A DNA stretch of 64,000 nucleotides from Clostridia bacterium (GTDB lineage Bacteria > Bacillota > Clostridia > Oscillospirales > CAG-272): the NCBI GenBank assembly GCA_017407835.1, contig JAFQVV010000010.1, forward strand, positions 1-64,000, in the 5' to 3' direction. Positions 34,087-43,508 of the stretch are shown here, piece after piece (the first letter of the stretch is position 1; each line of letters opens with the position of its first letter). The notes under the pieces were generated by a model that had not been told where the DNA came from, did not search any database, and worked only from the letters and a program-made list of their open reading frames with translations. Made by a program: the position numbers and the translations under genes.

Positions 34087-35442
34087 TTATTTAACCGTAC
34101 GGATATAGAGATTTCCGGGCAGACATTCAATGACGCCCAGAAGCTCCAATCGCGTCAGTGCCGAGATCAGCGATGCGGGGGAGATGCCTGATGCGGCAAG
34201 TGTATCGCCTGATACCGCACGGTCATCGGGAATCAGCTCAAACACCGATCGGCAATCCTCGGGCAGATCAGGGCAAATCATATTCTGCGGGGCAGATGCG
34301 CGCACTGACGACTCTGCCTTCGGTGCTTTTGCCGCGGCGGCTTTTTTCGTATGGGGCAAGTCCCCGGGCAACCGCTCGATCCGTTTAGTCGGCCGCGATA
34401 CTGTACGGTCGTTTTGCTGCGGCGGTGCACTCAAAGGTTTACGCGATGTTTTCGCATATTTGAAATCGGCAGGTCTTGCCGACACTCCGTATTCATCCAA
34501 TCGAGACTCGTCAAGATCGGAGTGCGCAACAGCGGCATGATATGCAGGAAGATTGAGCATCTTCCCGTAAAGGAAAGTGTAATTATCCAGAATATCCTTG
34601 GCAGTGAGCACCATGTTCGCACCTGCGTGAATGAGTTCATTGGTGCCGGCAGCGTGGAAATTACCCACGTTTCCCGGAACAGCAAACAGATCGCGCCCCT
34701 GCACGAGCGCCTCGCGCGCTGTAATCAGCGCACCGCTTCGCATATCTGCCTCAACCACCAAGGTGCCGTGAGACAGCCCACTGATGATGCGATTTCGAAC
34801 CGGGAAATTCCGTCCATTGGCAGGCGTTCCGGGCGGATATTCACTGATGACCGCACCTTTGGCAAGAATGCGATCACGCAATGTCGCATGTGCGGGCGGA
34901 TAGGTGACATCAACACCGCATCCGAGAACGGCAACCGTATCTCCGCCTGCAGCCATTGCCGCGCACTGTGCAACGCTGTCGATGCCAAGTGCCATACCGC
35001 TGACAATCAGCACATCTGCCGATGCCAGCTCGTAGGATATTTTATACGCCGTTCGCCCGCCGTATTCACTCATCGAGCGAGTTCCCACAACAGCGACGGC
35101 AACACGGTCATTCCATGCCGGAAGCTGACCGCGATAGTACAGCACCGCCGGCGGATTGCGCAGATTGCGCAGTCGGGCTGGATATGCGGGATCGTCATAG
35201 CAAAGGATACCGATGCCCGAAACGGCACATTGATCGACAATACGGCAAGCATCTTCCAGATTCCGCTGACGGCAGAGTCGGTCAATGGTCGCCTCGCTGA
35301 CACCGGGAATTCGGTACAGCATCCCTTCATCGGCACTGAAAATATCAAACGGAGAACCGAATTGACGTATCAGCGCCTCAAGATCACCGTTGCCCGGACC
35401 AAGACATTCTGCCAGCCAAACCCAATAGAGATTGTCCGCCAT
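34087..35442 (-). CDS. dprA: DNA processing protein DprA
   Basis: A 451-aa protein; ATG 35442 follows AAAGGA 9 nt upstream. The Rossmann-like DprA core carries VVGTRSMSEYGG, VSGMALGIDSVAQ, GCGVDVTYPPAH and NFPVRNRIISGLSHGTLVVEA. A disordered Lys/Pro/Ala linker (about residues 300-395) leads to a winged-helix C-terminus (VFELIPDDRAVSGDTLAASG). DprA loads RecA on incoming single-stranded DNA in competent cells, and is widely conserved in bacteria not known to transform. Confidence 0.95.
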   Translation of the reverse strand: MADNLYWVWLAECLGPGNGDLEALIRQFGSPFDIFSADEGMLYRIPGVSEATIDRLCRQRNLEDACRIVDQCAVSGIGILCYDDPAYPARLRNLRNPPAVLYYRGQLPAWNDRVAVAVVGTRSMSEYGGRTAYKISYELASADVLIVSGMALGIDSVAQCAAMAAGGDTVAVLGCGVDVTYPPAHATLRDRILAKGAVISEYPPGTPANGRNFPVRNRIISGLSHGTLVVEADMRSGALITAREALVQGRDLFAVPGNVGNFHAAGTNELIHAGANMVLTAKDILDNYTFLYGKMLNLPAYHAAVAHSDLDESRLDEYGVSARPADFKYAKTSRKPLSAPPQQNDRTVSRPTKRIERLPGDLPHTKKAAAAKAPKAESSVRASAPQNMICPDLPEDCRSVFELIPDDRAVSGDTLAASGISPASLISALTRLELLGVIECLPGNLYIRTVK

Positions 35443-35464
35443 TGAAGTGCATCCTTTCGTTTGA

Positions 35465-36307
35465 TTATTCTGTCCCGAAGCGTCTCGCCTGCTCCCACAG
35501 GCAAATCGATGCGGCTGCTGCCGCGTTGAGCGATTCGGTATGCAGACAAATCGGAATAAAAACCGCGCCGTCAGCCGCGGCGATCGCCGCTTCGCTGAGG
35601 CCGTGCCCTTCATTGCCGATCAAAAAACAGTCTTGCGGGGAAAGCGTTAAGCGATCCAATTGCTGTGCATCCCGCGCCAATGCGGTTGCCCAGACGCGCC
35701 TGCCGGTCTGCCGCAAAGCCGCAACCGCGGCGGGCAGATCATCCACGCGAAGGGTGGGCAGCTTAAAGATTGCTCCCATCGCCGCACGCAGCGTGCGGGG
35801 ATTGTACAACTCAGCACAATCACTGCTCATCAGCACACAATCAACGCCGAACGCAGCGGCCGAGCGCAGGATCGTCCCCAAATTCCCGGGATCGCGAAGC
35901 GACTCCAGCAGAAGCAGCCGTCCTCGGCAATCGCCTGCCGCGAAGGAGTTTCCTTTTTTTATTGTAACTGATTTATGAAATTTGTCAAGAGTTTTTGCTA
36001 CACAAATTATACCTTCGGGAGATTTTTCGGGGGAAATTTTCTCAAAAGCAGAGTCTCCCACCAGCAAAAAGCGGCACCTCGAGGAGAAAACCATATCTTT
36101 GCACGCAAACTCCATTCGCGCCGCACTGTCCTCTCGCACCAGTACCAACTCAATCTCCGCACCGTGGGCAAGTGCCTCTTCGGTCAACTTAACGCCATGG
36201 AGCAGAAACGCCCCTTCGGCATCACGATATTTTTTCTGTCCCAGCCTTACCGCTCGCAAAATGACGGGGTTCTGCCGACTGGTCACAACGGTTGACTCAA
36301 ATTGCAT
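35465..36307 (-). CDS. TrmH/SpoU family RNA 2'-O-methyltransferase
   Basis: A 280-aa SPOUT methyltransferase. ATG 36307 follows AGGAGG by 5 nt; an in-frame TTG further upstream overlaps that site. An N-terminal substrate-binding domain (NPVILRAVRLGQKKYRD, FLLHGVKLTEEAL) precedes the trefoil-knot domain with LLLESLRDPGNLGTILRSAAAFG, YNPRTLRAAMGAIFKLP and FLIGNEGHGLSEA. Probable target is 23S rRNA or tRNA ribose. Confidence 0.93.
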   Translation of the reverse strand: MQFESTVVTSRQNPVILRAVRLGQKKYRDAEGAFLLHGVKLTEEALAHGAEIELVLVREDSAARMEFACKDMVFSSRCRFLLVGDSAFEKISPEKSPEGIICVAKTLDKFHKSVTIKKGNSFAAGDCRGRLLLLESLRDPGNLGTILRSAAAFGVDCVLMSSDCAELYNPRTLRAAMGAIFKLPTLRVDDLPAAVAALRQTGRRVWATALARDAQQLDRLTLSPQDCFLIGNEGHGLSEAAIAAADGAVFIPICLHTESLNAAAAASICLWEQARRFGTE

Positions 36308-36343
36308 CGCAACCTCCTGCAAATCATAGATAGCTGAAAAATA

Positions 36344-36376
36344 CGATAAAAACCCGGGTATCCCGGGTTTTTATCG
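36344..36376 (-). terminator. Intrinsic terminator of infC-rpmI-rplT
   Basis: A perfect 15-bp stem (36344-36358 with 36362-36376), 3-nt loop, and T-rich 3' arm on the minus strand, 43 bp after the rplT stop. Confidence 0.9.
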
Positions 36377-36418
36377 TTAACACCCGTCCCCGCACAGGGG
36401 ATCGGGCCATCATATCGC

Positions 36419-36772
36419 TTACAGAGCAGCCTTTGCCTTCTCTACCAGAGCAGCGAAAGCTTCCTTGTCGCTGACGGCCAGCTCAGCCAGCATCTTGCGG
36501 TTGAGGTTAATGCCTGCCAGCTTAAGGCCGTGCATAAAGGTGGAGTAGTTCATCCCGTTGACCTTCGCCTGAGCGGAGATACGGGTAATCCAGAGAGAGC
36601 GGAAGTCTCTCTTCTTCATCTTGCGGCCTGCAAATGCATAGTTGCCGCTCTTCATTACGGCTTGCTTAGCCATCTTGAAATGCTTGGATTTTGCACCCCA
36701 GTAGCCCTTCGCAGCCTTCAGAACTTTATTTCTTCTCTTGCGCGTCATCATAGCGCCTTTTACTCTTGCCAT
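36419..36772 (-). CDS. rplT: 50S ribosomal protein L20
   Basis: A 117-aa L20: [40 protein letters not shown] and [16 protein letters not shown] match the family. L20 is needed early in 50S assembly and represses its own operon in Bacillus via the leader. Last gene of the infC operon. Confidence 0.98.
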   Translation of the reverse strand: MARVKGAMMTRKRRNKVLKAAKGYWGAKSKHFKMAKQAVMKSGNYAFAGRKMKKRDFRSLWITRISAQAKVNGMNYSTFMHGLKLAGINLNRKMLAELAVSDKEAFAALVEKAKAAL

Positions 36773-36811
36773 TTCAGTATCCTCCTACTAAATTTTATGA
36801 GCGCGGGGCGC

Positions 36812-37006
36812 TTACTTGTTGATCATCTTCTTGACGTTTGCAGCCATGGCTTCGCTCATAACTGCGCCGCCGCGGAGCTGTCTCTTGCGCTTTGCGGTCT
36901 TGATGCCGAGTTTATGACGGCGATTGGTGTGGTTGAGCTTTACTTTGCCGCTGCCGGTAAGCGAAAAGCGCTTGGCAGAAGCCTTGTGCGTTTTGATCTT
37001 TCCCAT
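36812..37006 (-). CDS. rpmI: 50S ribosomal protein L35
   Basis: A 64-aa L35 with the usual N-terminus MGKIKTHKASAKRFSLTGSG and the KLNHTNRRHKLGIKTAKRKRQL core. It lies 39 bp before rplT and 87 bp after infC. Confidence 0.98.
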   Translation of the reverse strand: MGKIKTHKASAKRFSLTGSGKVKLNHTNRRHKLGIKTAKRKRQLRGGAVMSEAMAANVKKMINK

Positions 37007-37093
37007 TGTTCTAATCTCCTTTACATTTGCGTTTGTGCTGATTTCGGGGAATCGGGGTTGCGCGGCTGTGTACTGACAACCTGCGTCTGCAAA

Positions 37094-37624
37094 TCAATCC
37101 TTCTTTGCGCCGGGCTTCACCGGATTGACCATCATGCTCATAAATCTACCCTCAAGTGACGGCTTTTTATCAACCGTTCCGAGGTCCTGGCAAGCTTCCT
37201 CAAAGCGAGAAAGCATTTCGCGGCCAAGCTCCTGATGGCTCATCTCACGGCCCTTAAACCGAAGAATGACCTTCACCTTATTGCCCGCAGTCAGGAATTT
37301 GCGTGCATGATTGACCTTTGTTTCGAAATCGTGGGTATCGATGCGGCAGGAAAGCTGAATTTCCTTCACCTCGATGGTCTGCTGCTTTTTGCGTGCCTCT
37401 TTTTCCTTCTTGTCACGCTCAAAACGATATTTGCCGTAATCCATGATGCGGCAAACAGGGGGAGTTGCCTGAGGGGCCATCAGCACCAGATCCAATCCCT
37501 TGTCATACGCAGCTTTCTGCGCATTTTCGATGGAAAGGATGCCCAGCTGTTCGCCATCGGCTCCGACCAATCTGACCTCTTTGGCCCGGATCTCGTCATT
37601 GATCTGCATTTCTTTTGCGCTAAT
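37094..37624 (-). CDS. infC: Translation initiation factor IF-3 with an ATT start codon
   Basis: A 176-aa IF-3. The start is read as ATT at 37624-37622: GGAGGTG lies exactly 7 nt upstream and the resulting N-terminus (SAKEMQINDEIRAKEVRLV) fits the family. The first ATG (37609) is 22 nt from the ribosome site and would remove conserved residues. Non-standard infC starts (ATT, ATC, ATA, CTG) are known and let IF-3 repress its own synthesis by rejecting poor start codons. Other motifs: TPPVCRIMDYGKYRFE and KVNHARKFLTAGNKVKVILRF. Confidence 0.95.
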   Translation of the reverse strand: MSAKEMQINDEIRAKEVRLVGADGEQLGILSIENAQKAAYDKGLDLVLMAPQATPPVCRIMDYGKYRFERDKKEKEARKKQQTIEVKEIQLSCRIDTHDFETKVNHARKFLTAGNKVKVILRFKGREMSHQELGREMLSRFEEACQDLGTVDKKPSLEGRFMSMMVNPVKPGAKKD

Positions 37625-37645
37625 TGTCGTGCACCTCCAGTACAT

Positions 37646-37680
37646 AAAGAAAAAATGTGCGACAGACACAGTCTCCGCAC
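37646..37680 (-). promoter_or_regulatory. Attenuator hairpin in the infC leader (L20/infC-leader type)
   Basis: Within the about 145-nt leader a stem GTGCG/CGCAC plus AGAC/GTCT (37680-37657) is followed by ATTTTTTCTTT (37656-37646), an intrinsic terminator 22 bp before the infC start. This is where Firmicutes infC-rpmI-rplT operons carry L20-controlled transcription attenuators. The competing antiterminator was not resolved by eye. Confidence 0.7.
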
Positions 37681-37775
37681 AAACCTTGCCCCCGACAAAC
37701 GAAGGATGGATATTAACCCGGCTCGCGGTGCGGCAGGGTGAGAACGGAGCGTGTTCTTCTTCTTTTACGCACAAT

Positions 37776-37804
37776 AGTATAGCACAACCGATTTCGCTTG
37801 TCAA
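37776..37804 (-). promoter_or_regulatory. SigA promoter of infC-rpmI-rplT
   Basis: On the minus strand a perfect TTGACA (37804-37799), 17 bp, and TATACT (37781-37776). Predicted transcript start near 37769. Confidence 0.9.
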
Positions 37805-37999
37805 GACTTTTTTTGCATTTGCTCAAAAATATTTTTTCGGCACAACATACACCCAAAAGCATGCAAAAACTTTATCCGGGAAGAAGATTTTCACAAGCTT
37901 TGTTCATGAATAACAAAATCCCCCCTTTTTTCACCCCGTCTTTTCTATGTCATATTCATTTCCACGAAATTTTCATCAAAAAATCGTCAATATTGATGA

Positions 38000-38028
38000 T
38001 TTACAAATTCGATTTTATTCGCTATAAT
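38000..38028 (+). promoter_or_regulatory. Strong SigA promoter upstream of the candidate RNA
   Basis: TTTACA (38000-38005), 17 bp, and a perfect TATAAT (38023-38028). It points toward lon but lies about 320 bp before it, with a terminator-like element in between. Confidence 0.8.
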
Positions 38029-38034
38029 ATTATC

Positions 38035-38165
38035 GTTGACGTGAAAATTTGCCGAAATGCGAATTTTCCGTCATCACGCACAGCGCGCCCCTTATAGTTG
38101 CCGCGGAATATCAAACTCATGATATCACCCTGCGATGCACTAAGGACGCGCTTTTTTCCTTTTTT
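38035..38165 (+). ncRNA. Candidate structured non-coding RNA or lon leader attenuator
   Basis: The predicted transcript starts near 38035. It forms a 5' hairpin of TGACG-GAAAATT (38037-38041, 38043-38049) with AATTTTC-CGTCA (38062-38073). A long-range stem follows: GCGCG...CCTTA (38083-38094) with TAAGG...CGCGC (38141-38151), enclosing a small hairpin ATATCA/TGATAT (38108-38113 with 38120-38125). Two T-runs (38152-38157, 38160-38165) come directly after the long stem. Promoter, folded core and terminator make a unit of about 130 nt with no convincing reading frame. I do not recognise a known RNA family. This stretch and the AT-rich DNA around it (37805-38354) hold no gene I can support. Confidence 0.5.
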
Positions 38166-38261
38166 CGCTCATTTGACGTTCAAAAATTCCGATCAGACCG
38201 GATTTCCCTTTGCTAAATACGATATTCTTATATATTATTTGTAAAAATATTTCGTAACCCA

Positions 38262-38290
38262 TAGAAATTCGGAAAGATTTGTGGTATACT
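38262..38290 (+). promoter_or_regulatory. lon: Probable proximal promoter of lon
   Basis: TAGAAA (38262-38267), 17 bp, TATACT (38285-38290). The -10 is good and the -35 moderate. The leader contains a GTGCC/GGCAC hairpin (38299-38324) just before the ribosome site. No CIRCE or CtsR box was seen. Confidence 0.55.
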
Positions 38291-38354
38291 AATATGTAGT
38301 GCCTTCGCCCGACGGCCGGGGCACCTCGCAAAGAAAGGATTGAATTTACCCATT

Positions 38355-40781
38355 ATGCCAAATTACATAGAAAAAGCGGAAAAGCTCAACCTCCCCGTTC
38401 TTCCCCTCTTTGGGTCGGTGGCTTTCCCTTCCATCAGTATCAGTTTGGAGACTTCTACCGACACAGCAACTGCTGCGGTAAAGGCTGCCAACGAAAGCAA
38501 TACCTATGTGCTTCTGCTCAGCGCTCGCGAACCGGAGGGGCTTGAGCAGACATCCGATACACGCGAACATTACTTTGACGTCGGCACGGTTGCCAAAATC
38601 AAGCAGACCATCAAAACAGGTGAGGGCAGTCTGCGCATCATCGCCGAGGGCTGCAGCCGCGCACAGGTGCTCACCCTTGCCCGTGCGGGCAAGCAGCTGC
38701 GCGCCGATGTGCTCTGCAAAACCATCACGCTGGAGGACAACGGCGGTCTCAAAGGCGAGGCTTACCGCCACGAAGCAGTCAGTGTACTCGAGGGGATGCT
38801 TCGTCACCTTCCCGCTGTGTCGCAGGAATTGCTCGGCTTTTCCCGCACCATCAAAAATCCCGGGCTTCTCGCCGACTTTATTGCCGCCCACGTTTTGGTG
38901 AAATATGAAGCAAAGCAAGCGGTATTGGCTTGCTTTGAGCCGCTGCAGCGTCTGGAAGTGCTGGTGGTTGAGCTTGAGCGCGAGCGAAAGATGCATGAGA
39001 TTGAGGCTGAACTCAATGGCAAGCTGCGCGAACAGATCGAGCAGCATCAGCGCGAAAACTACATCCGTGAGCAGCTGCATATGCTGCAGAACGAACTGGG
39101 TGATGGTGCCGCTGACAGCGACGAATATTATCAGCGCATTCTTGATGCGCATCTCCCCCCCGAAGTAGAGCAAAAGCTGCTCAAGGAAAATGAGCGCATG
39201 GCCCGCTCACCCTTCGGCTCGGCAGAAGCGGCTGTACAGCGCAACTATCTCGATGTTTGTCTTGAGCTGCCCTGGAACCAAACTACGCGTGATCGCCTTG
39301 ACGTCAGGACGGCAAAGAAAATACTCGATGCCGATCACGACGGTCTGGACAAGGTCAAGGATCGTATTCTTGAGTTTCTTGCCGTCAAGCAGCTCAACCC
39401 CGAGCTGCGCAATCAAATTCTGTGTCTCGTCGGCCCTCCCGGCGTGGGCAAAACCTCGATCGGCGCGTCCATCGCACGCGCAATGAAGCGCAAATATGTG
39501 CGCGTCTCTCTGGGCGGCGTGCGGGATGAGGCCGATATCCGCGGACACCGCAAGACCTACATCGGTGCAATGCCCGGTCGTATTATTAACGCACTGTCCC
39601 AGGCGGGTGTGCGAAACCCGCTCATTCTGCTCGATGAGATCGACAAGCTGACCCGCGACGCACACGGTGATCCCTCCTCTGCACTGCTGGAGGTGCTGGA
39701 TGCCGAGCAAAACAAAACCTTCCGCGATCACTTTATCGAACTGCCCATTGATCTCTCCGACTGTCTTTTCATCGCCACCGCGAACACGCTTGAGACGGTT
39801 CCGCGTCCGCTGATTGACCGCATGGAGATCATTGAGCTGCCCATCTACACCCGCTCCGAGAAGCTGGCAATTGCTCAAAATCATCTGCTGCCCAAGCAAC
39901 TCAAGCGGCACGGTCTCAATCGCCGTTCGCTCAAAATTACCGACGCGGCGATCAGCGAGGTCATCGACTACTACACCCGTGAAGCGGGTGTGCGCAATCT
40001 TGAGCGCGCAGTCGGTGATCTCTGCCGCAAAGCCGCTCGCCGCATGGTTGAAGAGGGTGTAAAGCGCATTGTGATTGATGAAAGCGACGTCTCCCGCTAT
40101 CTCGGCGCACGCAAAGCGCTGCCCGAGAAGATCGAAGAGCAGGATCAGGTCGGCATTGTCAACGGGCTTGCCTACACCGAGCTTGGCGGCGATATGCTCC
40201 GGGTTGAAGTCGCCGTGCTTGAAGGCTCGGGCAAGATTGAGCTGACAGGCTCGCTTGGCGACGTGATGAAAGAATCGGCGCACATTGCCGTCAGCTACAT
40301 TCGCTCGATTGCACGCGAAGTCGGCATTGATCCCGATTTCTACAAAACCAAGGATTTGCACATTCACTTCCCTGAAGGTGCCGTACCGAAGGACGGTCCG
40401 TCGGCAGGCGTAACTATGGTGACCGCACTGGTCAGCGCGCTGTCGGGACGTCCCGTTCTCCGCGATCTGGCCATGACGGGCGAGGTTACCCTGCGCGGTC
40501 ACGTGCTGGCGATTGGCGGGCTGCGCGAGAAGACGATGGCAGCCTACTCTGCCGGCGTCAAGCGTGTGGTGATCCCTGCAGACAATATGCGCGATCTGGA
40601 TGAACTTGATCCCACCGCGCGCGAGGCACTGACCTTCATCCCCTGCAAAACCGCTGCAGAGGTGCTTGCCGCCGCCCTGACCGAGGTCGAACCGGTGAAA
40701 ATGAGCGCAGACACAATCCCCAACGAATACATAGCCGCGCAGGCTCCTGCGCCGCGCGCATATGCCAAACAAGGAGAATGA
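38355..40781 (+). CDS. lon: ATP-dependent Lon protease
   Basis: A 808-aa LonA protease that degrades damaged and regulatory proteins. The N-terminal substrate domain ([14 protein letters not shown]) is followed by a coiled region, an AAA+ module with [11 protein letters not shown] (about residue 358), [10 protein letters not shown] and the [20 protein letters not shown] segment, and the protease domain with the catalytic Ser in PKDGPSAGV (about 682) and Lys in [11 protein letters not shown] (about 726). ATG 38355 is 15 nt after AAAGGA, a long spacing; TTG 38340 is in frame but abuts the ribosome site, so the start is uncertain. Confidence 0.97.
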   Translation: MPNYIEKAEKLNLPVLPLFGSVAFPSISISLETSTDTATAAVKAANESNTYVLLLSAREPEGLEQTSDTREHYFDVGTVAKIKQTIKTGEGSLRIIAEGCSRAQVLTLARAGKQLRADVLCKTITLEDNGGLKGEAYRHEAVSVLEGMLRHLPAVSQELLGFSRTIKNPGLLADFIAAHVLVKYEAKQAVLACFEPLQRLEVLVVELERERKMHEIEAELNGKLREQIEQHQRENYIREQLHMLQNELGDGAADSDEYYQRILDAHLPPEVEQKLLKENERMARSPFGSAEAAVQRNYLDVCLELPWNQTTRDRLDVRTAKKILDADHDGLDKVKDRILEFLAVKQLNPELRNQILCLVGPPGVGKTSIGASIARAMKRKYVRVSLGGVRDEADIRGHRKTYIGAMPGRIINALSQAGVRNPLILLDEIDKLTRDAHGDPSSALLEVLDAEQNKTFRDHFIELPIDLSDCLFIATANTLETVPRPLIDRMEIIELPIYTRSEKLAIAQNHLLPKQLKRHGLNRRSLKITDAAISEVIDYYTREAGVRNLERAVGDLCRKAARRMVEEGVKRIVIDESDVSRYLGARKALPEKIEEQDQVGIVNGLAYTELGGDMLRVEVAVLEGSGKIELTGSLGDVMKESAHIAVSYIRSIAREVGIDPDFYKTKDLHIHFPEGAVPKDGPSAGVTMVTALVSALSGRPVLRDLAMTGEVTLRGHVLAIGGLREKTMAAYSAGVKRVVIPADNMRDLDELDPTAREALTFIPCKTAAEVLAAALTEVEPVKMSADTIPNEYIAAQAPAPRAYAKQGE

Positions 40782-40782
40782 T

Positions 40783-41385
40783 ATGGCATTAAATCTGCAA
40801 AAAACAACGCTGCGCATCAGCGCGGGCGAAATCAGGCAGTTCTGCTCCGATCCCATGCCGCAGATCGCCTTCTCGGGTCGCTCGAACGTGGGCAAGAGCT
40901 CACTGATCAATACGTTGCTGGGGAGAAAATCGCTGGCGCGCGTCAGCGCATCCCCCGGCAAAACCATTACCATCAATTTTTATGACATCGACAAGCAGCT
41001 TTTCTTTGTTGACCTGCCCGGCTACGGATTTGCCCGCCGCGCACCCGCCGATAAGGCGAAGTGGTCGGCACTGACCGACGGCTACTTCACCCGAAACCCC
41101 AACCTTGACCGTCTTTCGCTTGTTCTGCAGCTGGTCGATGCAAAGGTCGGCGTGACGGCGGACGATGCCATGATGCTCAACTACCTCCACGAATCGGGAC
41201 TTCCCTTCCTCGTGGTTGCAACAAAGGTCGACAAGCTCAACAAGACGGAGCGACAAAAGGCACTCGATGCACTTCACACCAACCCCAACATTCCCGCAGA
41301 CATACAAATTCTCCCCTTCTCTTCGCACACAGGTGAGGGCAAGGACGAATTGTGGCGGGCAATCCGTCAGGCAGCGGGTGTGTAA
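40783..41385 (+). CDS. engB: Ribosome biogenesis GTPase EngB (YsxC)
   Basis: A 200-aa TrmE-Era-EngA-EngB family GTPase needed for 50S assembly. G1 SGRSNVGKSSLINTL, G3 DLPGYGFAR, G4 VATKVDKL and G5 FSSHTGEGKDEL are present. ATG 40783 follows AAGGAG by 6 nt. The lon-engB pair is standard in Firmicutes. Confidence 0.97.
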   Translation: MALNLQKTTLRISAGEIRQFCSDPMPQIAFSGRSNVGKSSLINTLLGRKSLARVSASPGKTITINFYDIDKQLFFVDLPGYGFARRAPADKAKWSALTDGYFTRNPNLDRLSLVLQLVDAKVGVTADDAMMLNYLHESGLPFLVVATKVDKLNKTERQKALDALHTNPNIPADIQILPFSSHTGEGKDELWRAIRQAAGV

Positions 41386-41391
41386 GTCCGT

Positions 41392-41450
41392 TGGGCTCTG
41401 TCCACACCCTATCGGGGCTTTTTGAGGGAATCCCCTCAATCCCTCGCAAT
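41392..41450. repeat. Palindrome-containing intergenic stretch (possible degenerate dispersed repeat)
   Basis: Between engB and lysA, a GC-rich header (gggctctgtccacaccctatcgggg) leads into CTTTTTGAGGG...CCCTCA with TGAGGG and CCCTCA arms. The layout resembles the element at 8018-8078, though the sequence has diverged. Confidence 0.3.
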
Positions 41451-41491
41451 AATTTTCAGACAAACTTTTTCTAAGGACTGGTTACGATATT

Positions 41492-42790
41492 ATGCTTCAC
41501 CCCAATCTTGCAGTAAATGAAAACGGACATTTGACCATCGGCGGTCTTGATGCCGTTGATCTTGCCCGTGAATTCGGCACACCCGCCTACTTCATTGACG
41601 AGGACATGGTGCGCGAGAACTGCCGCACCTATCGCCGCGCAATGGCAAAATACTTCGGCGGAAATTCCCGCCCGCTCTATGCCTCAAAGGCACTCAGCTG
41701 TACAGCAATTTATCACATCGTGCGCGAGGAAGGGCTCGGCATCGACTGTGTATCGGGCGGCGAGCTGTATACCGCCAAGACCGCCGGCTTCCCCGCGGCA
41801 TGGATCTATTTCCACGGCAACAACAAGACCGACCGGGATCTCGCCGATGCTCTTGACATGGGCGTCGGTACAATCGTGGTTGACAACGAAGACGAACTGC
41901 GCACCATCTCGGCAATGGCATCGGCGCGCGGATGCACGCAGAAAATTCTGCTGCGCATCAGCCCCGGCATTGATCCACACACCCACCGTGCGATCAGCAC
42001 CGGAAGTGTTGACTCCAAGTTCGGACGTGCGATTGAGACAGGACAGGCCAAGGCGATTGTTGCCGAGGCAATGTCGCTGCCCGGCATTGATCTTGCGGGG
42101 CTGCACTGCCACATCGGCTCGCAGATTTTTGAGATTGATCCTTTCGTGGATGCCGCGCGCATCATGACGGCGTTTATCGCCGAGCTCAAGCGCGATCTCG
42201 CATTCGATTGCCGTGAGCTCAATTTGGGCGGCGGACTGGGCGTGCGCTATACCGAATTCGATCCCGTCATTGACTATGCCGATGCGATTGAGCGCATAGC
42301 AGCCGTCGTGCATCAGCTTTGCGCCGAGCACAACATTCCCATTCCCACCATTCTTCTTGAGCCCGGACGTTCACTTGTAGCAGCGGCGGGAACCACGCTG
42401 TATACCGTCGGCTCGGTCAAGGAAATCCCCGGCTTCAAGCGCTATATTTCGGTTGACGGTGGTATGCCCGACAACCCGCGCTATGCGCTCTATGCCTCGC
42501 GCTACACCGCACTTATCGCCAACCGCGCCGCCGAAGAAAAAACCGTCACCGCGACTATCGCAGGACGCTGCTGTGAGAGCGGCGATCTCATCGGCGAAGA
42601 TATGCCCATTCAGCCTGCCCGCCGCGGCGATATTCTTGCCGTTCTGTCAACCGGCGCATATAACTACTCGATGGCATCCAACTACAATCGCATTCCCCGC
42701 CCGCCTGTGGTGCTGATCGCGGGAGGCAAGGCAACTGTTGCCGTTCGCCGCGAAACCTACGCGGATCTGGTGGCGCTGGATGTGCTTTGA
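41492..42790 (+). CDS. lysA: Diaminopimelate decarboxylase
   Basis: A 432-aa PLP fold-type III decarboxylase making L-lysine from meso-diaminopimelate. The PLP lysine is in YASKALSC (about residue 65). HCHIGSQI, LGGGLGVRY (about 245), LLEPGRSLVA (about 290) and the CCESGD motif (about 360) match LysA. Since meso-diaminopimelate is also a common peptidoglycan residue, LysA sits between wall and amino-acid metabolism. It heads the lysA to gerW gene run. Confidence 0.96.
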   Translation: MLHPNLAVNENGHLTIGGLDAVDLAREFGTPAYFIDEDMVRENCRTYRRAMAKYFGGNSRPLYASKALSCTAIYHIVREEGLGIDCVSGGELYTAKTAGFPAAWIYFHGNNKTDRDLADALDMGVGTIVVDNEDELRTISAMASARGCTQKILLRISPGIDPHTHRAISTGSVDSKFGRAIETGQAKAIVAEAMSLPGIDLAGLHCHIGSQIFEIDPFVDAARIMTAFIAELKRDLAFDCRELNLGGGLGVRYTEFDPVIDYADAIERIAAVVHQLCAEHNIPIPTILLEPGRSLVAAAGTTLYTVGSVKEIPGFKRYISVDGGMPDNPRYALYASRYTALIANRAAEEKTVTATIAGRCCESGDLIGEDMPIQPARRGDILAVLSTGAYNYSMASNYNRIPRPPVVLIAGGKATVAVRRETYADLVALDVL

Positions 42791-42817
42791 TTTTCTCCGA
42801 AAGGAGCTTTTGCTCAT

Positions 42818-43498
42818 ATGATCGAACGCTTTATTCAAGATCTGCCCTCGCTGCTGCTGTCATTGCCCATCATCCTTTTCGCCCTCTCGGCGCATGAAGC
42901 TGCCCACGGTTATATGGCGTACCGTCTTGGTGATCCCACGGCGCGCAATTTCGGTCGGCTGACGCTCAATCCGCTCAAGCATCTTGACCCGGTGGGATTT
43001 ATTTGCATGCTCTTCTTTGGGTTTGGTTGGGCAAAGCCCGTCCCTGTTACTACGCGCAATTTCAACAAGCCCCGCCGCGATATGGCACTGACAGGCATCG
43101 CAGGACCGCTCGCAAATATCCTCATTGCATTTGCAAGTATCATTCTGCTTCGCATCTATGTGATATTTGTTGACCCCGTCGATCTGCTTTACGGTGACGG
43201 AATCGCATCAATGGCATCGTATCTCCTTTTTGTCTTTCTGTTTTCCTCCATTTCGCTCAACCTCAGTCTGGCAGTCTTTAACATGCTTCCGGTTCCCCCA
43301 CTTGACGGATCAAGGTTCTGCTATATTTTCCTGCCCACCAAGCTCTACTTCGGTGTGATGAAATATGAGCGTTACATCTCACTTGCCATTATGCTGCTCC
43401 TCTTTTTGGGTGTTCTTTCCGGTCCGCTCGGCTGGATTGTCGACAAGCTGATGTGGCTGATGTGCAGACTGGTCGCCATGCCGTCGTGGGTTTATTGA
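42818..43498 (+). CDS. Site-2 protease family membrane metallopeptidase (M50, YwhC-like)
   Basis: A 226-aa polytopic protein. HExxH is at residues 26-30 (SAHEAAHGYMAYRLGD), followed by RLTLNPLKHLDPVGF and the third-ligand motif NMLPVPPLDGSR (about residue 160). This is the short rhomboid-like M50B subgroup (YwhC type), distinct from SpoIVFB by length and motif context. The substrate is unknown. Nearest neighbours are lysA upstream and scpA 10 bp downstream. Confidence 0.9.
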   Translation: MIERFIQDLPSLLLSLPIILFALSAHEAAHGYMAYRLGDPTARNFGRLTLNPLKHLDPVGFICMLFFGFGWAKPVPVTTRNFNKPRRDMALTGIAGPLANILIAFASIILLRIYVIFVDPVDLLYGDGIASMASYLLFVFLFSSISLNLSLAVFNMLPVPPLDGSRFCYIFLPTKLYFGVMKYERYISLAIMLLLFLGVLSGPLGWIVDKLMWLMCRLVAMPSWVY

Positions 43499-43508
43499 GG
43501 TAATGCAT

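Noticed and set aside
38140-38331. 63-codon minus-strand frame upstream of lon
   Set aside because: No ribosome site; overlaps the candidate RNA terminator and the lon promoter, and the translation has no protein-like pattern.
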